From Sphingobacteriales bacterium 44-61 (GTDB lineage: Bacteria; Bacteroidota; Bacteroidia; Chitinophagales; Chitinophagaceae), in contig MKTW01000007.1 of the NCBI GenBank assembly GCA_001898405.1, positions 116,756-180,755 of the forward strand: a DNA stretch of 64,000 nt, read 5' to 3'. This document shows, one piece after another, positions 47,096-57,811 of the stretch. Made by a program: the position numbers and the translations under genes. Below the pieces are notes generated by a model. That model saw only the letters and a list, made by a program, of their open reading frames with translations, did not search any database and was not told where the DNA came from. Within the stretch, counting starts at the first letter, position 1. Each line of letters opens with the position of its first letter.

Positions 47096-48556
47096 TTGTT
47101 ATTACGCGATATACTATATAAGGTAAGTATCCGGTCTGTAAGCGGAAGCACAGACATTGAGGTAAAGGATATCCAGATCGATTCGCGTAAGGTGCAGCCC
47201 GGCACTGTGTTCATCGCCATCAAGGGCGCAGCGGCAGACGGGCACCAGTTCATTGAAAAAGCAATTGAAAGCGGCGCAACAGCTATCGTGAGTGAGACGG
47301 CGCTTTCACCAAGGGAAGGGGTAACCCTCCTGCAGGTAGAAAACAGTGCAGCAGCAGCGGGTTATATCGCGAATAATTTTTTTGGCCAGCCATCTTCAAA
47401 AATGAAAGTGGTAGGCGTAACGGGTACGAATGGAAAAACAACCATCGCTACCTTATTATATAAGCTCTTTTCAGCACTGGGATATAAATGTGGCTTGCTG
47501 AGTACGGTTGATAACCATATTGGTGAAAAAGTAATGCCTGCTACGCATACCACGCCCGATGCCATCAGCCTGAATAGGCTGATGAAGCAAATGGCCGATG
47601 AGCAATGCACACATGTGTTCATGGAAGTGAGTTCGCATGCCATCAGCCAGCACCGGATAACAGGATTGGAATTTGATGGTGGCATTTTCAGCAATATCAC
47701 GCATGATCACCTGGACTATCACAAAACCTTTGACGAATATATCCGGGTGAAGAAAGCATTTTTTGATGGATTGCCTTCTTCCGCATTTGCGATCAGCAAT
47801 GCAGATGATAAACGCGGAGCGGTGATGTTGCAGAATACCAGTGCAAGGAAGTATTTATACAGCCTGAAAACACTGGCGGATTTTAAAGGAAAGATCATTG
47901 AAAACAGCCTGGCAGGATTAGTGATGAGTGTGAACGACCAGGAGGTACACTTCCGGTTGATCGGTGAGTTCAATGCCTACAACCTGCTGGCTGTATATGG
48001 GGCCGCGATCTGCATGGGTGAAGACAAGCATGAAGTGCTGAGATGCCTGAGTGTTCTCACCGGTGCAGAAGGGCGATTTGATTATATGGTATCGGCAAAG
48101 GACCGGTTGATAGCGATCGTTGATTATGCACATACGCCCGATGCATTGCTCAACGTGCTGGCCACGATCAAAAAGCTGAAGCGAGGATTTGAGCAGGTGA
48201 TCACGGTAGTCGGTTGTGGTGGCGACCGTGATAAAACAAAGCGGCCGGTGATGGGTGAAGTAGCCTGCGAGCATAGTGATAAAGTGATCTTCACCAGCGA
48301 TAACCCCAGAAGTGAGGATCCCGTGCAGATCATCAGGGATATGGAAGAAGGATTGCCGGCAGCGGCAAAGCGGAAATATCTTTCGATCACAGACAGGAAA
48401 GAAGCGATCAAGACAGCGATCAGCCTGGCAGGTCCAGAAGACATTATCCTGGTAGCGGGAAAAGGACATGAAAAGTATCAGGAAATAAAGGGAGTAAAGA
48501 ATCATTTCGACGATAAAGAAGTAGTGCGGGAGATGTTTGAATTGTTAGGAAAATGA
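47096..48556 (+). CDS. murE: UDP-MurNAc-tripeptide synthetase
   Basis: This 486-residue Mur ligase has ATP-binding [15 protein letters not shown] (about 108-122) and the diaminopimelate-selecting motif DNPRSEDP, so it adds meso-diaminopimelate to UDP-MurNAc-L-Ala-D-Glu. The start is TTG 47096 (LLRDILYKV follows), 22 bp after ftsI. It is cytoplasmic. Confidence 0.96.
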   Translation: MLLRDILYKVSIRSVSGSTDIEVKDIQIDSRKVQPGTVFIAIKGAAADGHQFIEKAIESGATAIVSETALSPREGVTLLQVENSAAAAGYIANNFFGQPSSKMKVVGVTGTNGKTTIATLLYKLFSALGYKCGLLSTVDNHIGEKVMPATHTTPDAISLNRLMKQMADEQCTHVFMEVSSHAISQHRITGLEFDGGIFSNITHDHLDYHKTFDEYIRVKKAFFDGLPSSAFAISNADDKRGAVMLQNTSARKYLYSLKTLADFKGKIIENSLAGLVMSVNDQEVHFRLIGEFNAYNLLAVYGAAICMGEDKHEVLRCLSVLTGAEGRFDYMVSAKDRLIAIVDYAHTPDALLNVLATIKKLKRGFEQVITVVGCGGDRDKTKRPVMGEVACEHSDKVIFTSDNPRSEDPVQIIRDMEEGLPAAAKRKYLSITDRKEAIKTAISLAGPEDIILVAGKGHEKYQEIKGVKNHFDDKEVVREMFELLGK

Positions 48557-48584
48557 TCAGGTACTGGTAATAAACAAAGCCAAC

Positions 48585-49853
48585 ATGTTATATCATTTAT
48601 TTGAATGGTTTAAAGAACAGGGAATCAAGTTTCCGGGAAGCGAACTTTTCAGGTTCATTTCCTTCCGGGTACTGCTGGCTGTGCTGTTGTCTTTATTTAT
48701 TACTGCGTTTTATGGTAAAAAGCTGATCAGGTTTCTGCAAAAAAAGCAATTGGGTGAAACCGTGAGGGACCTAGGACTGGCCGGAGAGCAAACCAAGAAA
48801 GGAACGCCAACCATGGGAGGTATTGTGATCATCCTGGCGATCATTATACCTACTTTATTATTCGCAAGGCTGAACTCCGTGTATATCATATTGATGTTGA
48901 TCGCTACTGTGTGGCTGGGTATCATCGGTTTTATTGATGATTACCTGAAGCTCCGGGCAAAAAAAATCGCGCAGCAGCAGGGGGTCAAATACAAGAAAGG
49001 TGATAAGGATGGGTTGGCAGGTTGGTTCAAGATCCTGGGGCAAGTAGGATTGGGTATTACAGTTGGAGCAGTATTATACTTCAATGACGATGTAAAGATA
49101 TGGAGGGAATACCAAGGAGTGCCTACTAAAGAGGTGATCAGCCGCGAAGTGAATGGTAGGACAAAACATTTTGTAGAAACAAAAGACCCTATTACTACCA
49201 TTCCATTTGTAAAAGGCCATGAGTTTAATTATACAAAGCTGTTGCCTGCAGCAGTCAGGGAGTATTCCTGGTTATTGTATATCCTGGTGGTGATTTTTAT
49301 TATCACTGCAGTATCAAATGGAGCAAATATAACGGATGGGCTGGATGGATTGGCGACGGGAACTTCCGCATTAATTGGTGTGTGTTTGGGCATATTCGCA
49401 TACGCGAGCGGGAACTTCTTTTTCGCGGATTATCTCAACATCATGTATATACCCGGATTAGGAGAGCTGTCGATTTTTATTGCAGCTATGATCGGGGCCT
49501 GTATCGGGTTTTTATGGTACAATTCTTACCCGGCGCAGGTGTTCATGGGAGATACAGGAAGCTTAACGCTGGGCGGTATCATCGCTTCCATTGCCATCAT
49601 TGTGCATAAGGAATTGCTGATCCCTATTTTCTGCGGTGTATTCCTGGTTGAATTGCTGAGCGTAATGATACAGGTAAGTTATTTCAAATATACCAAACGC
49701 AAATTCGGTGAAGGCAAAAGGATCTTCTTAATGAGCCCGCTGCATCACCACTACCAGAAGAAAGGATATCATGAAGCGAAGATTGTAACGAGGTTTTGGA
49801 TCATCACCGTATTGTGCGTGGTGTTGAGCATAGTAACATTGAAATTAAGATAG
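48585..49853 (+). CDS. mraY: Phospho-MurNAc-pentapeptide transferase
   Basis: This 422-residue integral membrane enzyme has [43 protein letters not shown] and [11 protein letters not shown], and ends [18 protein letters not shown]. It makes lipid I from UDP-MurNAc-pentapeptide and undecaprenyl phosphate. It is longer than the about 360-residue E. coli form, with an insertion near residues 165-215 (between helices, around [15 protein letters not shown]), as is usual in Bacteroidota. Confidence 0.96.
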   Translation: MLYHLFEWFKEQGIKFPGSELFRFISFRVLLAVLLSLFITAFYGKKLIRFLQKKQLGETVRDLGLAGEQTKKGTPTMGGIVIILAIIIPTLLFARLNSVYIILMLIATVWLGIIGFIDDYLKLRAKKIAQQQGVKYKKGDKDGLAGWFKILGQVGLGITVGAVLYFNDDVKIWREYQGVPTKEVISREVNGRTKHFVETKDPITTIPFVKGHEFNYTKLLPAAVREYSWLLYILVVIFIITAVSNGANITDGLDGLATGTSALIGVCLGIFAYASGNFFFADYLNIMYIPGLGELSIFIAAMIGACIGFLWYNSYPAQVFMGDTGSLTLGGIIASIAIIVHKELLIPIFCGVFLVELLSVMIQVSYFKYTKRKFGEGKRIFLMSPLHHHYQKKGYHEAKIVTRFWIITVLCVVLSIVTLKLR

Positions 49854-49992
49854 GACCTATCTGCTGAACGGACTTATTGAAAAACCAGACACTGCGTAAC
49901 CCTTTGAGAAGAAACCACCGGCCCAAACCCGAAAAGATTGTGGTGCATTACCAAGACTAATGCTTGTGAAGAACCATTTCTGTACCGCGCAC

Positions 49993-50040
49993 GCCGAAGA
50001 TTTATCGTAGGCGTACAGTGTGCCGAAGATTTATCATAGG
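49993..50040. repeat. Two-copy direct repeat upstream of murD
   Basis: A 19-nt unit (GCCGAAGATTTATC followed by G/A and TAGG) occurs at 49993-50011 and 50022-50040 with one difference and a 29-bp period. It lies in the 243-bp mraY-murD gap, the widest in the cluster. Confidence 0.7.
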
Positions 50041-50096
50041 TAAATCAATTGAAAAAGAACCGTGCCTCCTTTAAATACAAGAGCGGGCGGATGTTT

Positions 50097-51437
50097 ATGG
50101 CGAAACGTTTAGTCATATTAGGAGGTGGAGAAAGCGGCGTCGGAGCTGCTCTCCTGGCAAAGCAGAAGGGATATGAAGTATTCGTTTCCGACGGAAGTTC
50201 TTTGAAGACTAATTATCGTAATGAACTGCAACAGGCAGGGATTGATTTTGAAGAAGGCAGGAATAGCGAAGACAAAATACTGTCGGCCGATGAAGTGATG
50301 AAAAGCCCGGGCATTCCTGAAAAGAATGATATGGTAAAACGTATCAGGGCAAAAGGAATACCTGTGATCAGTGAAATAGAACTGGCTTACCGCTTTAAAG
50401 GAGACAGCAAGATCATCGCCATCACCGGCAGCAACGGAAAAACGACGACCACGGCGCTGACATTCCATATCTGTAAAAAGGCAGGATTGGATGCAGCCCT
50501 GGTCGGGAACATCGGCTACTCCTTTGCAAGGCAGGTGGCAGAAAATCCCAAACCGTTGTATGTAGCAGAGATCAGCAGCTTTCAGTTGGATGATATCCAT
50601 GAGTTCAGGCCGGATATAGCTATCCTGACCAATATCACGGAAGACCATCTGGACCGTTACGATTATAAGTTCGAGAACTATATACGCAGCAAGTTTCGTA
50701 TAGCGATGAACCAGCAGGCAAATGATCATTTCATTTACTGTGCTGACGACGAGATTACGATGAGATATATTAACCAGTTCGATATTCACTCAAACCAACT
50801 GCCAATCAGTATGAAAACAGAAGTAAACAAAGGAGCATTTATCAAGGACGGCGATATGTACGTAAGAACAGGCGAAGAATTTACCAGTATGAGTGTATAC
50901 GATTTTGCCTTGAAAGGAAAACATAATCAATATAATACCATGGCAGCTTGTGTAGCCGGCGCCACCATGGACATCCGTAAGGAAAAGATCCGTGAGGCAG
51001 TGCAGGATTTTCAAAGCCTGGAACACCGGATGGAACCGGTGGCAACGATCCGGGGAGTAGAGTTTATCAACGACAGTAAAGCAACCAATGTAAACTCTAC
51101 CTGGTATGCTTTGGAAAGCATGACCAAACCGACCATACTGATACTGGGCGGAGTGGATAAAGGGAACGATTATTCCCTGATCGAAGACCTGGTAAAAGAA
51201 AAAGTAAAAGCGATCATTTGTCTTGGTGTCGACAACCGCAAGATCCATGAAGCTTTTGGAAATATTGTTAGCCCTATCGTAAACACCAGCAGCGCCCTTG
51301 AATCCGTACATGCTGCTTTTCATTTTGCTGCTAAAGGAGATGTTGTATTGCTGAGCCCTGCCTGCGCCAGCTTCGACCTCTTCAAGAATTATGAAGATAG
51401 AGGAAACCAGTTTAAGCAGGCCGTGAGAGATCTGTAG
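50097..51437 (+). CDS. murD: UDP-MurNAc-L-alanine:D-glutamate ligase
   Basis: This 446-residue Mur ligase begins MAKRLVILGGGESGVGAALL, has ATP-binding GSNGKTTTTAL (about 113-123), ITEDHLDRYD and a C-terminal LLSPACASFDLFKNYEDRG. It adds D-Glu to UDP-MurNAc-L-Ala. An in-frame TTG (50049) and ATG (50091) lie upstream; ATG 50097 matches the family start. Confidence 0.96.
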   Translation: MAKRLVILGGGESGVGAALLAKQKGYEVFVSDGSSLKTNYRNELQQAGIDFEEGRNSEDKILSADEVMKSPGIPEKNDMVKRIRAKGIPVISEIELAYRFKGDSKIIAITGSNGKTTTTALTFHICKKAGLDAALVGNIGYSFARQVAENPKPLYVAEISSFQLDDIHEFRPDIAILTNITEDHLDRYDYKFENYIRSKFRIAMNQQANDHFIYCADDEITMRYINQFDIHSNQLPISMKTEVNKGAFIKDGDMYVRTGEEFTSMSVYDFALKGKHNQYNTMAACVAGATMDIRKEKIREAVQDFQSLEHRMEPVATIRGVEFINDSKATNVNSTWYALESMTKPTILILGGVDKGNDYSLIEDLVKEKVKAIICLGVDNRKIHEAFGNIVSPIVNTSSALESVHAAFHFAAKGDVVLLSPACASFDLFKNYEDRGNQFKQAVRDL

Positions 51438-51451
51438 ACTTAATATAATTA

Positions 51452-52726
51452 ATGGACGTAACAAAGGACATACGATTCAACGAACTTGGAGGAAGCTTCA
51501 ACACCCGTAACCTGTTGAACAAAACAAAAGGCGACAAGGTGATCTGGGCACTGGTAGTATTACTGGCCCTGGTCTCTTTGTTGGCTGTATATAGTGCCAC
51601 AGGTTCTCTTGCTTATAAAAATTACAAAGGCAACACCGAAGTTTATCTTTTTAAACAGGTTGCTTTTATCATGGTGGGCATACTGGTGATCTATTTTGCC
51701 CACCTGGTCAACTATACTTTATATTCCCGCATTGCCACGATATTATTTCTATTGGTAATTCCTTTATTGATCTATACCCTTTTCTTCGGAGTCAGGATGA
51801 ATGAAGGCAGCCGCTGGATAAGGCTGCCGCTCATCAACATGACCATGCAAACATCCGACCTGGCCAAGCTCGCACTTTTCATGTATATCGCGCGGATGCT
51901 TAGCCGGAAGCAGGATGTTATCAAATCTTTCAAAAAGGGTTATCTGCCCGTGATCACCCCTGTGTTTATTATCTGTGCCCTTATTGCCCCGGCCAATCTT
52001 TCTACAGCATTGCTGCTGGGAGCAAGCTGCCTGCTGCTGCTCTTTATAGGACGGGCCAGTTCCAAACACATTCTGCTCACCATGGGGTTGGCCCTTATCC
52101 CTATCGCTTTTCTCATCATTGCAGCCATGGTAAGGCATAAGCAGGGAGATGATGAAGCTACTGCAGAAAAGAAAACTGCTTCTTCCGGTTTGTTTGCCCG
52201 CGTAGACACCTGGATAGGCCGCGTGGAGAATTTTATTTACAGCAGCAAGGAAGCCGATAATGATGAAATGTACCAGGTGAACCAGGCCAAGATCGCCATC
52301 GCCAAAGGTGGTGTCCTGGGTGTGGGACCCGGCAACAGCACTACACGTGATTATCTGCCGCAGGCCTATAACGATTTTATTTTCGCGATCATCATAGAGG
52401 AATATGGTTTTGTAGGAGGCATATTCATTGTGTTTATCTATCTCGTATTCTTATACCGTTGTATCAGGATTTTCAAACGATGTCCTTATGCTTTTGGTGC
52501 CTTTCTGGCATTGGGGCTGAGTTTTACGCTGGCTATACAGGCTATCGCGAATATGGCAGTAACAGTGAACCTGTTTCCTGTAACCGGCGTCACATTGCCA
52601 TTGGTGAGCATGGGTGGATCAAGTTTCATCTTTACCTGTTTGGCAATTGGTATTATTCTCAGTGTGGCAAGGAATGTGGAACAACTGGAAGGGCGTGTAG
52701 CAATGGCAAAAGATGAAGAACAGTAA
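51452..52726 (+). CDS. ftsW: Septal peptidoglycan polymerase FtsW
   Basis: This 424-residue SEDS glycosyltransferase has about ten membrane helices and motifs RWIRLPLINMTMQTSDLAKLALFMYIAR, GVGPGNSTTRDYLPQAYNDFIFAIIIEEYG and PVTGVTLPLVSMGGSS. It polymerises lipid II at the septum together with FtsI. It starts 14 bp after murD. Confidence 0.96.
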   Translation: MDVTKDIRFNELGGSFNTRNLLNKTKGDKVIWALVVLLALVSLLAVYSATGSLAYKNYKGNTEVYLFKQVAFIMVGILVIYFAHLVNYTLYSRIATILFLLVIPLLIYTLFFGVRMNEGSRWIRLPLINMTMQTSDLAKLALFMYIARMLSRKQDVIKSFKKGYLPVITPVFIICALIAPANLSTALLLGASCLLLLFIGRASSKHILLTMGLALIPIAFLIIAAMVRHKQGDDEATAEKKTASSGLFARVDTWIGRVENFIYSSKEADNDEMYQVNQAKIAIAKGGVLGVGPGNSTTRDYLPQAYNDFIFAIIIEEYGFVGGIFIVFIYLVFLYRCIRIFKRCPYAFGAFLALGLSFTLAIQAIANMAVTVNLFPVTGVTLPLVSMGGSSFIFTCLAIGIILSVARNVEQLEGRVAMAKDEEQ

Positions 52727-52742
52727 TTAAAAAAATGAACAA

Positions 52743-53840
52743 TTGGGTAAAAGGATCATTATAGCAGGCGGTGGCACAGGTGGACATATTTTTCCTGCAA
52801 TCGCTATTGCAAACGCTTTGAAAAAAGCAGACAGCAGTATCGAGATCTTGTTTGTGGGCGCGAAAGGAAAAATGGAAATGGAGAAAGTGCCGCAGGCAGG
52901 CTATAAGATCGAAGGATTGGATATAGCCGGGTTCAACAGAAGTTCTTTGATAAAAAATACCAGCTTGCCATTTAAGCTGATTAAAAGCTTTTTCCAGGTG
53001 CGCTCCATTTTCAAGGCATTCAAACCCGATGCAGTAATAGGAGTGGGAGGCTATTCCAGCTTCCCGGTTTTGCGCCTTGCGCAATCAAAAGGAATACCCA
53101 GCTTCATCCATGAATCGAATTCGTTTGCAGGAAAATCGAATATCCTGTTGGGGAAAAAAGCAACAGCTGTGTTTACCGGGACAGATGGGATGGAAAAATT
53201 CTTTCCTCCCGAAAAGATCCTTGTTACGGGCAATCCTGTGAGAGCAAGCATTGCGCAATCAATGGTCAGCAAAGCAGAAGGCTGTGAGCATTTTTCGCTG
53301 GATGAAAAAAAGAAAACGCTGCTGGTGATCGGTGGAAGCCTTGGAGCCAAATCGATCAATGAAGCAATTGATAAGCATTTGGATGAATTACTGGGTGCAG
53401 GGTTGCAACTGATCTGGCAAACGGGTAAACCTTATGCTGCAAAAGCAGAAGTAAGCGTGGCGGGTAAATCTGCTGTATGGGTGAATGATTTTATTACGAA
53501 GATGGAGTATGCTTATGCTGCTGCTGATATCGTAGTGGCTCGTGCAGGTGCGATGACGGTAGCAGAATTATGTGTGGTTAAAAAGCCCGTTTTGTTTGTG
53601 CCTTATCCTTATGCTGCAGAAGATCATCAAACCGTGAATGCGACCCAACTGGTCAACAAGCAGGCTGCATTGATGATAAAAGACAGTGAGGCGATAGACA
53701 AAGTGGTACCGATGGCCATCGCGCTGGCTGCTGATGAGAACAAACAGGCAGAACTGAAAAAAAATATTGCTGCATTAGCTATAACTGATGCAGATAAAAT
53801 AATTGCAGAGGCGATTTTAAAAAAGCTGAATGCGAAATGA
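52743..53840 (+). CDS. murG: UDP-GlcNAc lipid I N-acetylglucosaminyltransferase
   Basis: This 365-residue peripheral enzyme has IIIAGGGTGGHIFPAIAIA (about 5-23), GVGGYSSFPVL, IHESNSFAGKSN and GGSLGAKSINEAI, and ends with an AGAMTVAELC sugar-nucleotide site. It makes lipid II. The start is TTG 52743; the nearby ATG at 52735 is out of frame. Its last bases overlap the murC start by 4 bp. Confidence 0.96.
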   Translation: MGKRIIIAGGGTGGHIFPAIAIANALKKADSSIEILFVGAKGKMEMEKVPQAGYKIEGLDIAGFNRSSLIKNTSLPFKLIKSFFQVRSIFKAFKPDAVIGVGGYSSFPVLRLAQSKGIPSFIHESNSFAGKSNILLGKKATAVFTGTDGMEKFFPPEKILVTGNPVRASIAQSMVSKAEGCEHFSLDEKKKTLLVIGGSLGAKSINEAIDKHLDELLGAGLQLIWQTGKPYAAKAEVSVAGKSAVWVNDFITKMEYAYAAADIVVARAGAMTVAELCVVKKPVLFVPYPYAAEDHQTVNATQLVNKQAALMIKDSEAIDKVVPMAIALAADENKQAELKKNIAALAITDADKIIAEAILKKLNAK

Positions 53841-55270
53841 AGACCATAGCCAATACTGTCCTTATGAATTCCCCCTTCAGGGGGCTTGACTCAATCCGTG
53901 AAGTATATTTTATTGGTATTGGAGGGATCGGGATGAGTGCTGTAGCAAGGTTCTTTTACTCAAATGGTGTGAAAGTAAGCGGGTACGACAGAACATCCAC
54001 CCCGCTTACCAAAGAACTGGAAGCAAGCGGCATTCCCATTCACTACGAAGAAAATATCTCGTTGGTGAATCAAAATGCTGATCTGGTGGTGTACACCCCG
54101 GCCATACCCGCAGCTAATAAAGAGCTGCAGTATTACCGGGAAAAGGGAACGAAGATCGTGAAGCGCAGCGATGTGCTTCAGCTGATCTCGGAAAGTTCTT
54201 TTAATATCTGTATTGCCGGCACGCATGGCAAAACGACCATCACCACCATGGTGGCGCATTTGCTGAGGGATAGCGGCTTTGGGTGTAATGCCTTCCTGGG
54301 AGGCATTGCGGTGAATTATGGGACCAATTTCTGGAGCAATCCGAAAAACGTATGTGTGATAGAAGCAGATGAATACGATAGAAGTTTTTTGAAATTAAGC
54401 CCTGATATAGCCATTATCACTGCCATGGATGCTGACCACCTGGATATATATGGTACAGCAGACGCAGTGGAACAGGCATTCATTGATTTCAGTGAGAGAA
54501 TAAAGCCAGGTGGGTCACTGTTCCGTCAGTTTGGACTGAAAAGAGGAAAGGAACTGGCGAAAGGGTTGGCAGATACAAAATATACCTACAGCCTGCAAAA
54601 TGAAAATGCAGATGTGTATGGCGAAAATATCAGGTTGGACAATGGTGGTTATGATTTTGATATAGTAATGAAAGATGACCGGATCGACAATGTGCGGTTG
54701 AATATGGGAGGGATGCACAACGTGGAGAATGCCATTGCTGCCATAGCTGTTGCAAGTTCTTTGGGAATAGAGCACGATAAGATCCGCTCAGCGGTTGAAT
54801 CATTCCGTGGAGTGAAACGGAGGTTTGAGTACCTCATCCGGAACAGGAAACTGGTATTTGTGGATGATTATGCCCATCACCCCGAAGAGTTGCGGGCCCT
54901 GATCAATGGAGCAAGAACATTGTTCAGGCAAAGAAAATGCACGATCATTTTTCAACCGCATCTCTATACACGCACAAGGGATTTTGCAGATGGCTTTGCG
55001 GAAGTGCTTGATCTGGCGGATGAAGTGATACTGTTGCCAATTTATCCTGCAAGGGAGTTGCCGATAGAGGGCGTGACCAGTGAGATGATACTGGATAAGA
55101 TGAAGAACGAGAACAAGAAGGTAATGGACAAACAGCAGCTGATAGATTGGATAAAGAATGATTATAAAAAAGGGATCAACGATGAGTTCGGCAGTCTCTT
55201 GATCACAGCTGGTGCAGGTGATATTGATACCTTGTTGATGCCAATTAAAGATCTGTTGACAGATATATAA
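53837..55270 (+). CDS. murC: UDP-MurNAc:L-alanine ligase
   Basis: This 477-residue Mur ligase has FIGIGGIGMSAVARFF (about 26-41), ATP-binding AGTHGKTTITTMVAHLL (about 127-143), ITAMDADHLDIYG and VDDYAHHPEELRA. It adds L-Ala to UDP-MurNAc, the first peptide step. Start ATG 53837 overlaps the murG stop (ATGA), so the two are coupled. Confidence 0.96.
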   Translation: MKTIANTVLMNSPFRGLDSIREVYFIGIGGIGMSAVARFFYSNGVKVSGYDRTSTPLTKELEASGIPIHYEENISLVNQNADLVVYTPAIPAANKELQYYREKGTKIVKRSDVLQLISESSFNICIAGTHGKTTITTMVAHLLRDSGFGCNAFLGGIAVNYGTNFWSNPKNVCVIEADEYDRSFLKLSPDIAIITAMDADHLDIYGTADAVEQAFIDFSERIKPGGSLFRQFGLKRGKELAKGLADTKYTYSLQNENADVYGENIRLDNGGYDFDIVMKDDRIDNVRLNMGGMHNVENAIAAIAVASSLGIEHDKIRSAVESFRGVKRRFEYLIRNRKLVFVDDYAHHPEELRALINGARTLFRQRKCTIIFQPHLYTRTRDFADGFAEVLDLADEVILLPIYPARELPIEGVTSEMILDKMKNENKKVMDKQQLIDWIKNDYKKGINDEFGSLLITAGAGDIDTLLMPIKDLLTDI

Positions 55271-55271
55271 A

Positions 55272-56381
55272 TTGAATACGAAAAGAACGATACGGAAAAT
55301 TTTATTCATTACCACATGGGTGGTGATCGGGGCAGGCATGCTTACCCTGCTGATCGCTGCCATGGGCAAGCAGAAAAAGGATAATTGCAAGGATTATGCA
55401 ATTACGGTAAAAGGCATTAGAGGAGATGATTTTTTCCTTGATGAAGCTGATATACTCCGTTTGTTGAAAGTAGCTACAAAGGGAAAGATCAAGGGGCAGC
55501 CCAAGTCTTCCTTCAACCTGCAACAGATGGAAGAACTGCTGGAAGGTAACCAATGGGTAAAAGATGCGCAATTGTATTTCGACAGTCGGGATGTGTTGCA
55601 TGTGTCCGTTACAGAGCGTGAACCTGTAGCCAGGATATTTACCGCAGCCGGAAAATCTTTCTACCTGGATGAGCATGCGCAGATGATGGGTTTATCGGAC
55701 CGGTTGAGTGTGCGCCTTCCGGTATTCACCGGTTTTCCGGATAAGAAAATGCTGACTGTCAAGGACAGCCTGCTGATGAAAGATATCGTAGCAACTGCTC
55801 AATATATTAACGGTAATCCTTTCTGGTCGTCACAAGTGTCGCAGATCAACCTGGACCTTAGCTGTGGGGCTGATTGCCGGGAAATGGAAATGGTGCCACT
55901 TATTGGCAACCATGTGGTGAAACTGGGTAATGGAGAGAACATTGATAAAAAATTCAACCGCTTGTTTGTTTTTTATAAACAGGTATTGAGCAAAACAGGT
56001 TTTGATAAATACAAAACGATTGATGTGCGCTTTGATGGCCAGGTAGTGGGAGCGAAGAGCGAAAATCCAAGAGTAGATTCTGTACAGCTTCGGAAAAATG
56101 TGGAGAAACTGCTGAAACAGATCAAGGAAATGGAAGAGCTGAATGATAAGCAGGCTCTATTGCCAACGCCTGTTCCGGTGCAACCCGTAATGCCGCCAGC
56201 AGACAGTTCAAAGTATAATGAATTGAATGCCCTGGAAGATCAGGAGCCAGATAATAGTAGAACTGAAAATAAAGCTGCGGATAAAAAGGAAATAAAAACA
56301 GAGCGTAAGGTTACAGATAAGAAAGATGTAAAAACATCGGGCGGAAAAAAACAACCTAAAGCAGTAATGCGTAGAAATTAA
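55272..56381 (+). CDS. ftsQ: Division protein FtsQ
   Basis: This 369-residue bitopic protein has a membrane helix (about residues 11-30), a POTRA-like domain (LRLLKVATKGKIKGQP-like part) and a beta domain (KDAQLYFDSRDVLHVSVTEREPVARIF). It links the early and late division proteins. The C-terminus (about 300-369) is a low-complexity Lys/Asp/Glu/Thr-rich tail (TERKVTDKKDVKTSGGKK) not seen in E. coli FtsQ. The start is TTG 55272, 1 bp after murC. Confidence 0.9.
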   Translation: MNTKRTIRKILFITTWVVIGAGMLTLLIAAMGKQKKDNCKDYAITVKGIRGDDFFLDEADILRLLKVATKGKIKGQPKSSFNLQQMEELLEGNQWVKDAQLYFDSRDVLHVSVTEREPVARIFTAAGKSFYLDEHAQMMGLSDRLSVRLPVFTGFPDKKMLTVKDSLLMKDIVATAQYINGNPFWSSQVSQINLDLSCGADCREMEMVPLIGNHVVKLGNGENIDKKFNRLFVFYKQVLSKTGFDKYKTIDVRFDGQVVGAKSENPRVDSVQLRKNVEKLLKQIKEMEELNDKQALLPTPVPVQPVMPPADSSKYNELNALEDQEPDNSRTENKAADKKEIKTERKVTDKKDVKTSGGKKQPKAVMRRN

Positions 56382-56403
56382 GGAACAACTAAAACAACAT
56401 AAA

Positions 56404-57780
56404 ATGAATAACGAACAACCCATTATCGTTGGTCTTGACATTGGGACAACCAAGATTGCAGTGATAGCCGGACGCAAGAACGAGTTTGGCAAACTGGAGA
56501 TTCTGGGCTTTGGTAAAGCCAACTCCAATGGCGTGAAGCATGGACAGGTATTGAACATTGATGAAACCATTAAAGCGATCCGTACTGCACTGGAAAATTG
56601 CTTTGCCTCCAATCCTAATCTCGATATTAAAGAAGTATATGTAGGTATTGCAGGGCATCATATCAAAAGCCTTCAAACCCGTGGAGATATCGTTCGCCAG
56701 GCAACTGATGAAGAGATCTCTCAGCGCGAGATCGATCAACTGATCAGTGACCAGTACAAAACCTATATTCCAGCCGGTGATCAGATCATTGATGTGATAC
56801 CACAGGAATTTACGGTAGATAATTTCCAGAACATTCCAAACCCGATAGGGTATGGCGGTGTGAAGATTGGCGCGAACTTCCATATCATTACCGGTGATAA
56901 GAATGCGATCAGGAATATCAACCGCAGCGTGGAAAAATCAGGACTGTATACCAAAGACCTGGTATTGCAGCCGCTTGCTTCCTCTTCTGCTGTAATGGGT
57001 CAGGAAGATCTGGAAGCCGGTGTGGCTATCGTGGATATCGGCGGTGGAACTACTGACCTCGCAGTATTCTATGAAGGCATTCTGAAACACACTGCTGTAA
57101 TTCCTTTTGCCGGTGAAAATATCACAAACGATATCAAGACTGGTTTGGGAGTGTTAAAAACTCAGGCAGAACAAATGAAAGTGCAGTTTGGCAGTGCGCT
57201 TGCTAATGAAGCAAAAGCCAATGCCTATATCACTATCCCGGGATTGCGTGGCATGCCGGCCAAAGAGATCAGTGTAAAGAACCTGGCGAATATCATCCAG
57301 GCACGCATGAGCGAGATCATGGATTTTGTGACCTATCATTTGAAACAGGTTGGCCTTGATAATAAAGCGCTCAATGGTGGTGTGGTGTTAACGGGTGGCG
57401 GATCTCAATTGCGCCATCTTATCCAGTTGACTGAATATGTAACAGGATTGCCTGCAAGGATCGGTTTCCCGAATGAACACCTGGCAGCCGGTCATATTGA
57501 AGAACTGGCTAAACCAACGTACTCTACCTGTATCGGTCTTATCCTGAAAGGTTATGATGATTATGAGCATAACCGCAAGCAGTTTGAAAGGGAATATAAA
57601 AAGGTAGAAGTTCCTCAAGGGCTGAAGAAAAATGAGGTTCCTGAAGAAGAAATGGAAACAGATGATGAAGTGATTATTCAGGATTCGGTAAAACAGCGCA
57701 AAGGCCTCAGCAATTTCTGGGGGAAATTCAAAGACGGAATAATAGATCTTTTCAAAGAAGAGGAGGATAAACACCTGTAG
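56404..57780 (+). CDS. ftsA: Division protein FtsA
   Basis: This 458-residue actin-like ATPase has GLDIGTTKIAVIAG (about 9-22), the 1C domain (HHIKSLQTRG), VDIGGGTTDLAVF (about 211-223) and GGVVLTGGGSQL (about 323-334). A C-terminal amphipathic helix (LSNFWGKFKDGIIDLFKEEE) should anchor it to the membrane. It tethers FtsZ to the membrane. ftsZ follows in the same direction. Confidence 0.96.
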   Translation: MNNEQPIIVGLDIGTTKIAVIAGRKNEFGKLEILGFGKANSNGVKHGQVLNIDETIKAIRTALENCFASNPNLDIKEVYVGIAGHHIKSLQTRGDIVRQATDEEISQREIDQLISDQYKTYIPAGDQIIDVIPQEFTVDNFQNIPNPIGYGGVKIGANFHIITGDKNAIRNINRSVEKSGLYTKDLVLQPLASSSAVMGQEDLEAGVAIVDIGGGTTDLAVFYEGILKHTAVIPFAGENITNDIKTGLGVLKTQAEQMKVQFGSALANEAKANAYITIPGLRGMPAKEISVKNLANIIQARMSEIMDFVTYHLKQVGLDNKALNGGVVLTGGGSQLRHLIQLTEYVTGLPARIGFPNEHLAAGHIEELAKPTYSTCIGLILKGYDDYEHNRKQFEREYKKVEVPQGLKKNEVPEEEMETDDEVIIQDSVKQRKGLSNFWGKFKDGIIDLFKEEEDKHL

Positions 57781-57811
57781 AATAAGATAACTAACCATTA
57801 AATTGAAGCGA

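Noticed and set aside
50118..50789. Minus-strand frame of 223 codons inside murD
   Set aside because: It is antisense to a well-supported Mur ligase and has no family match.
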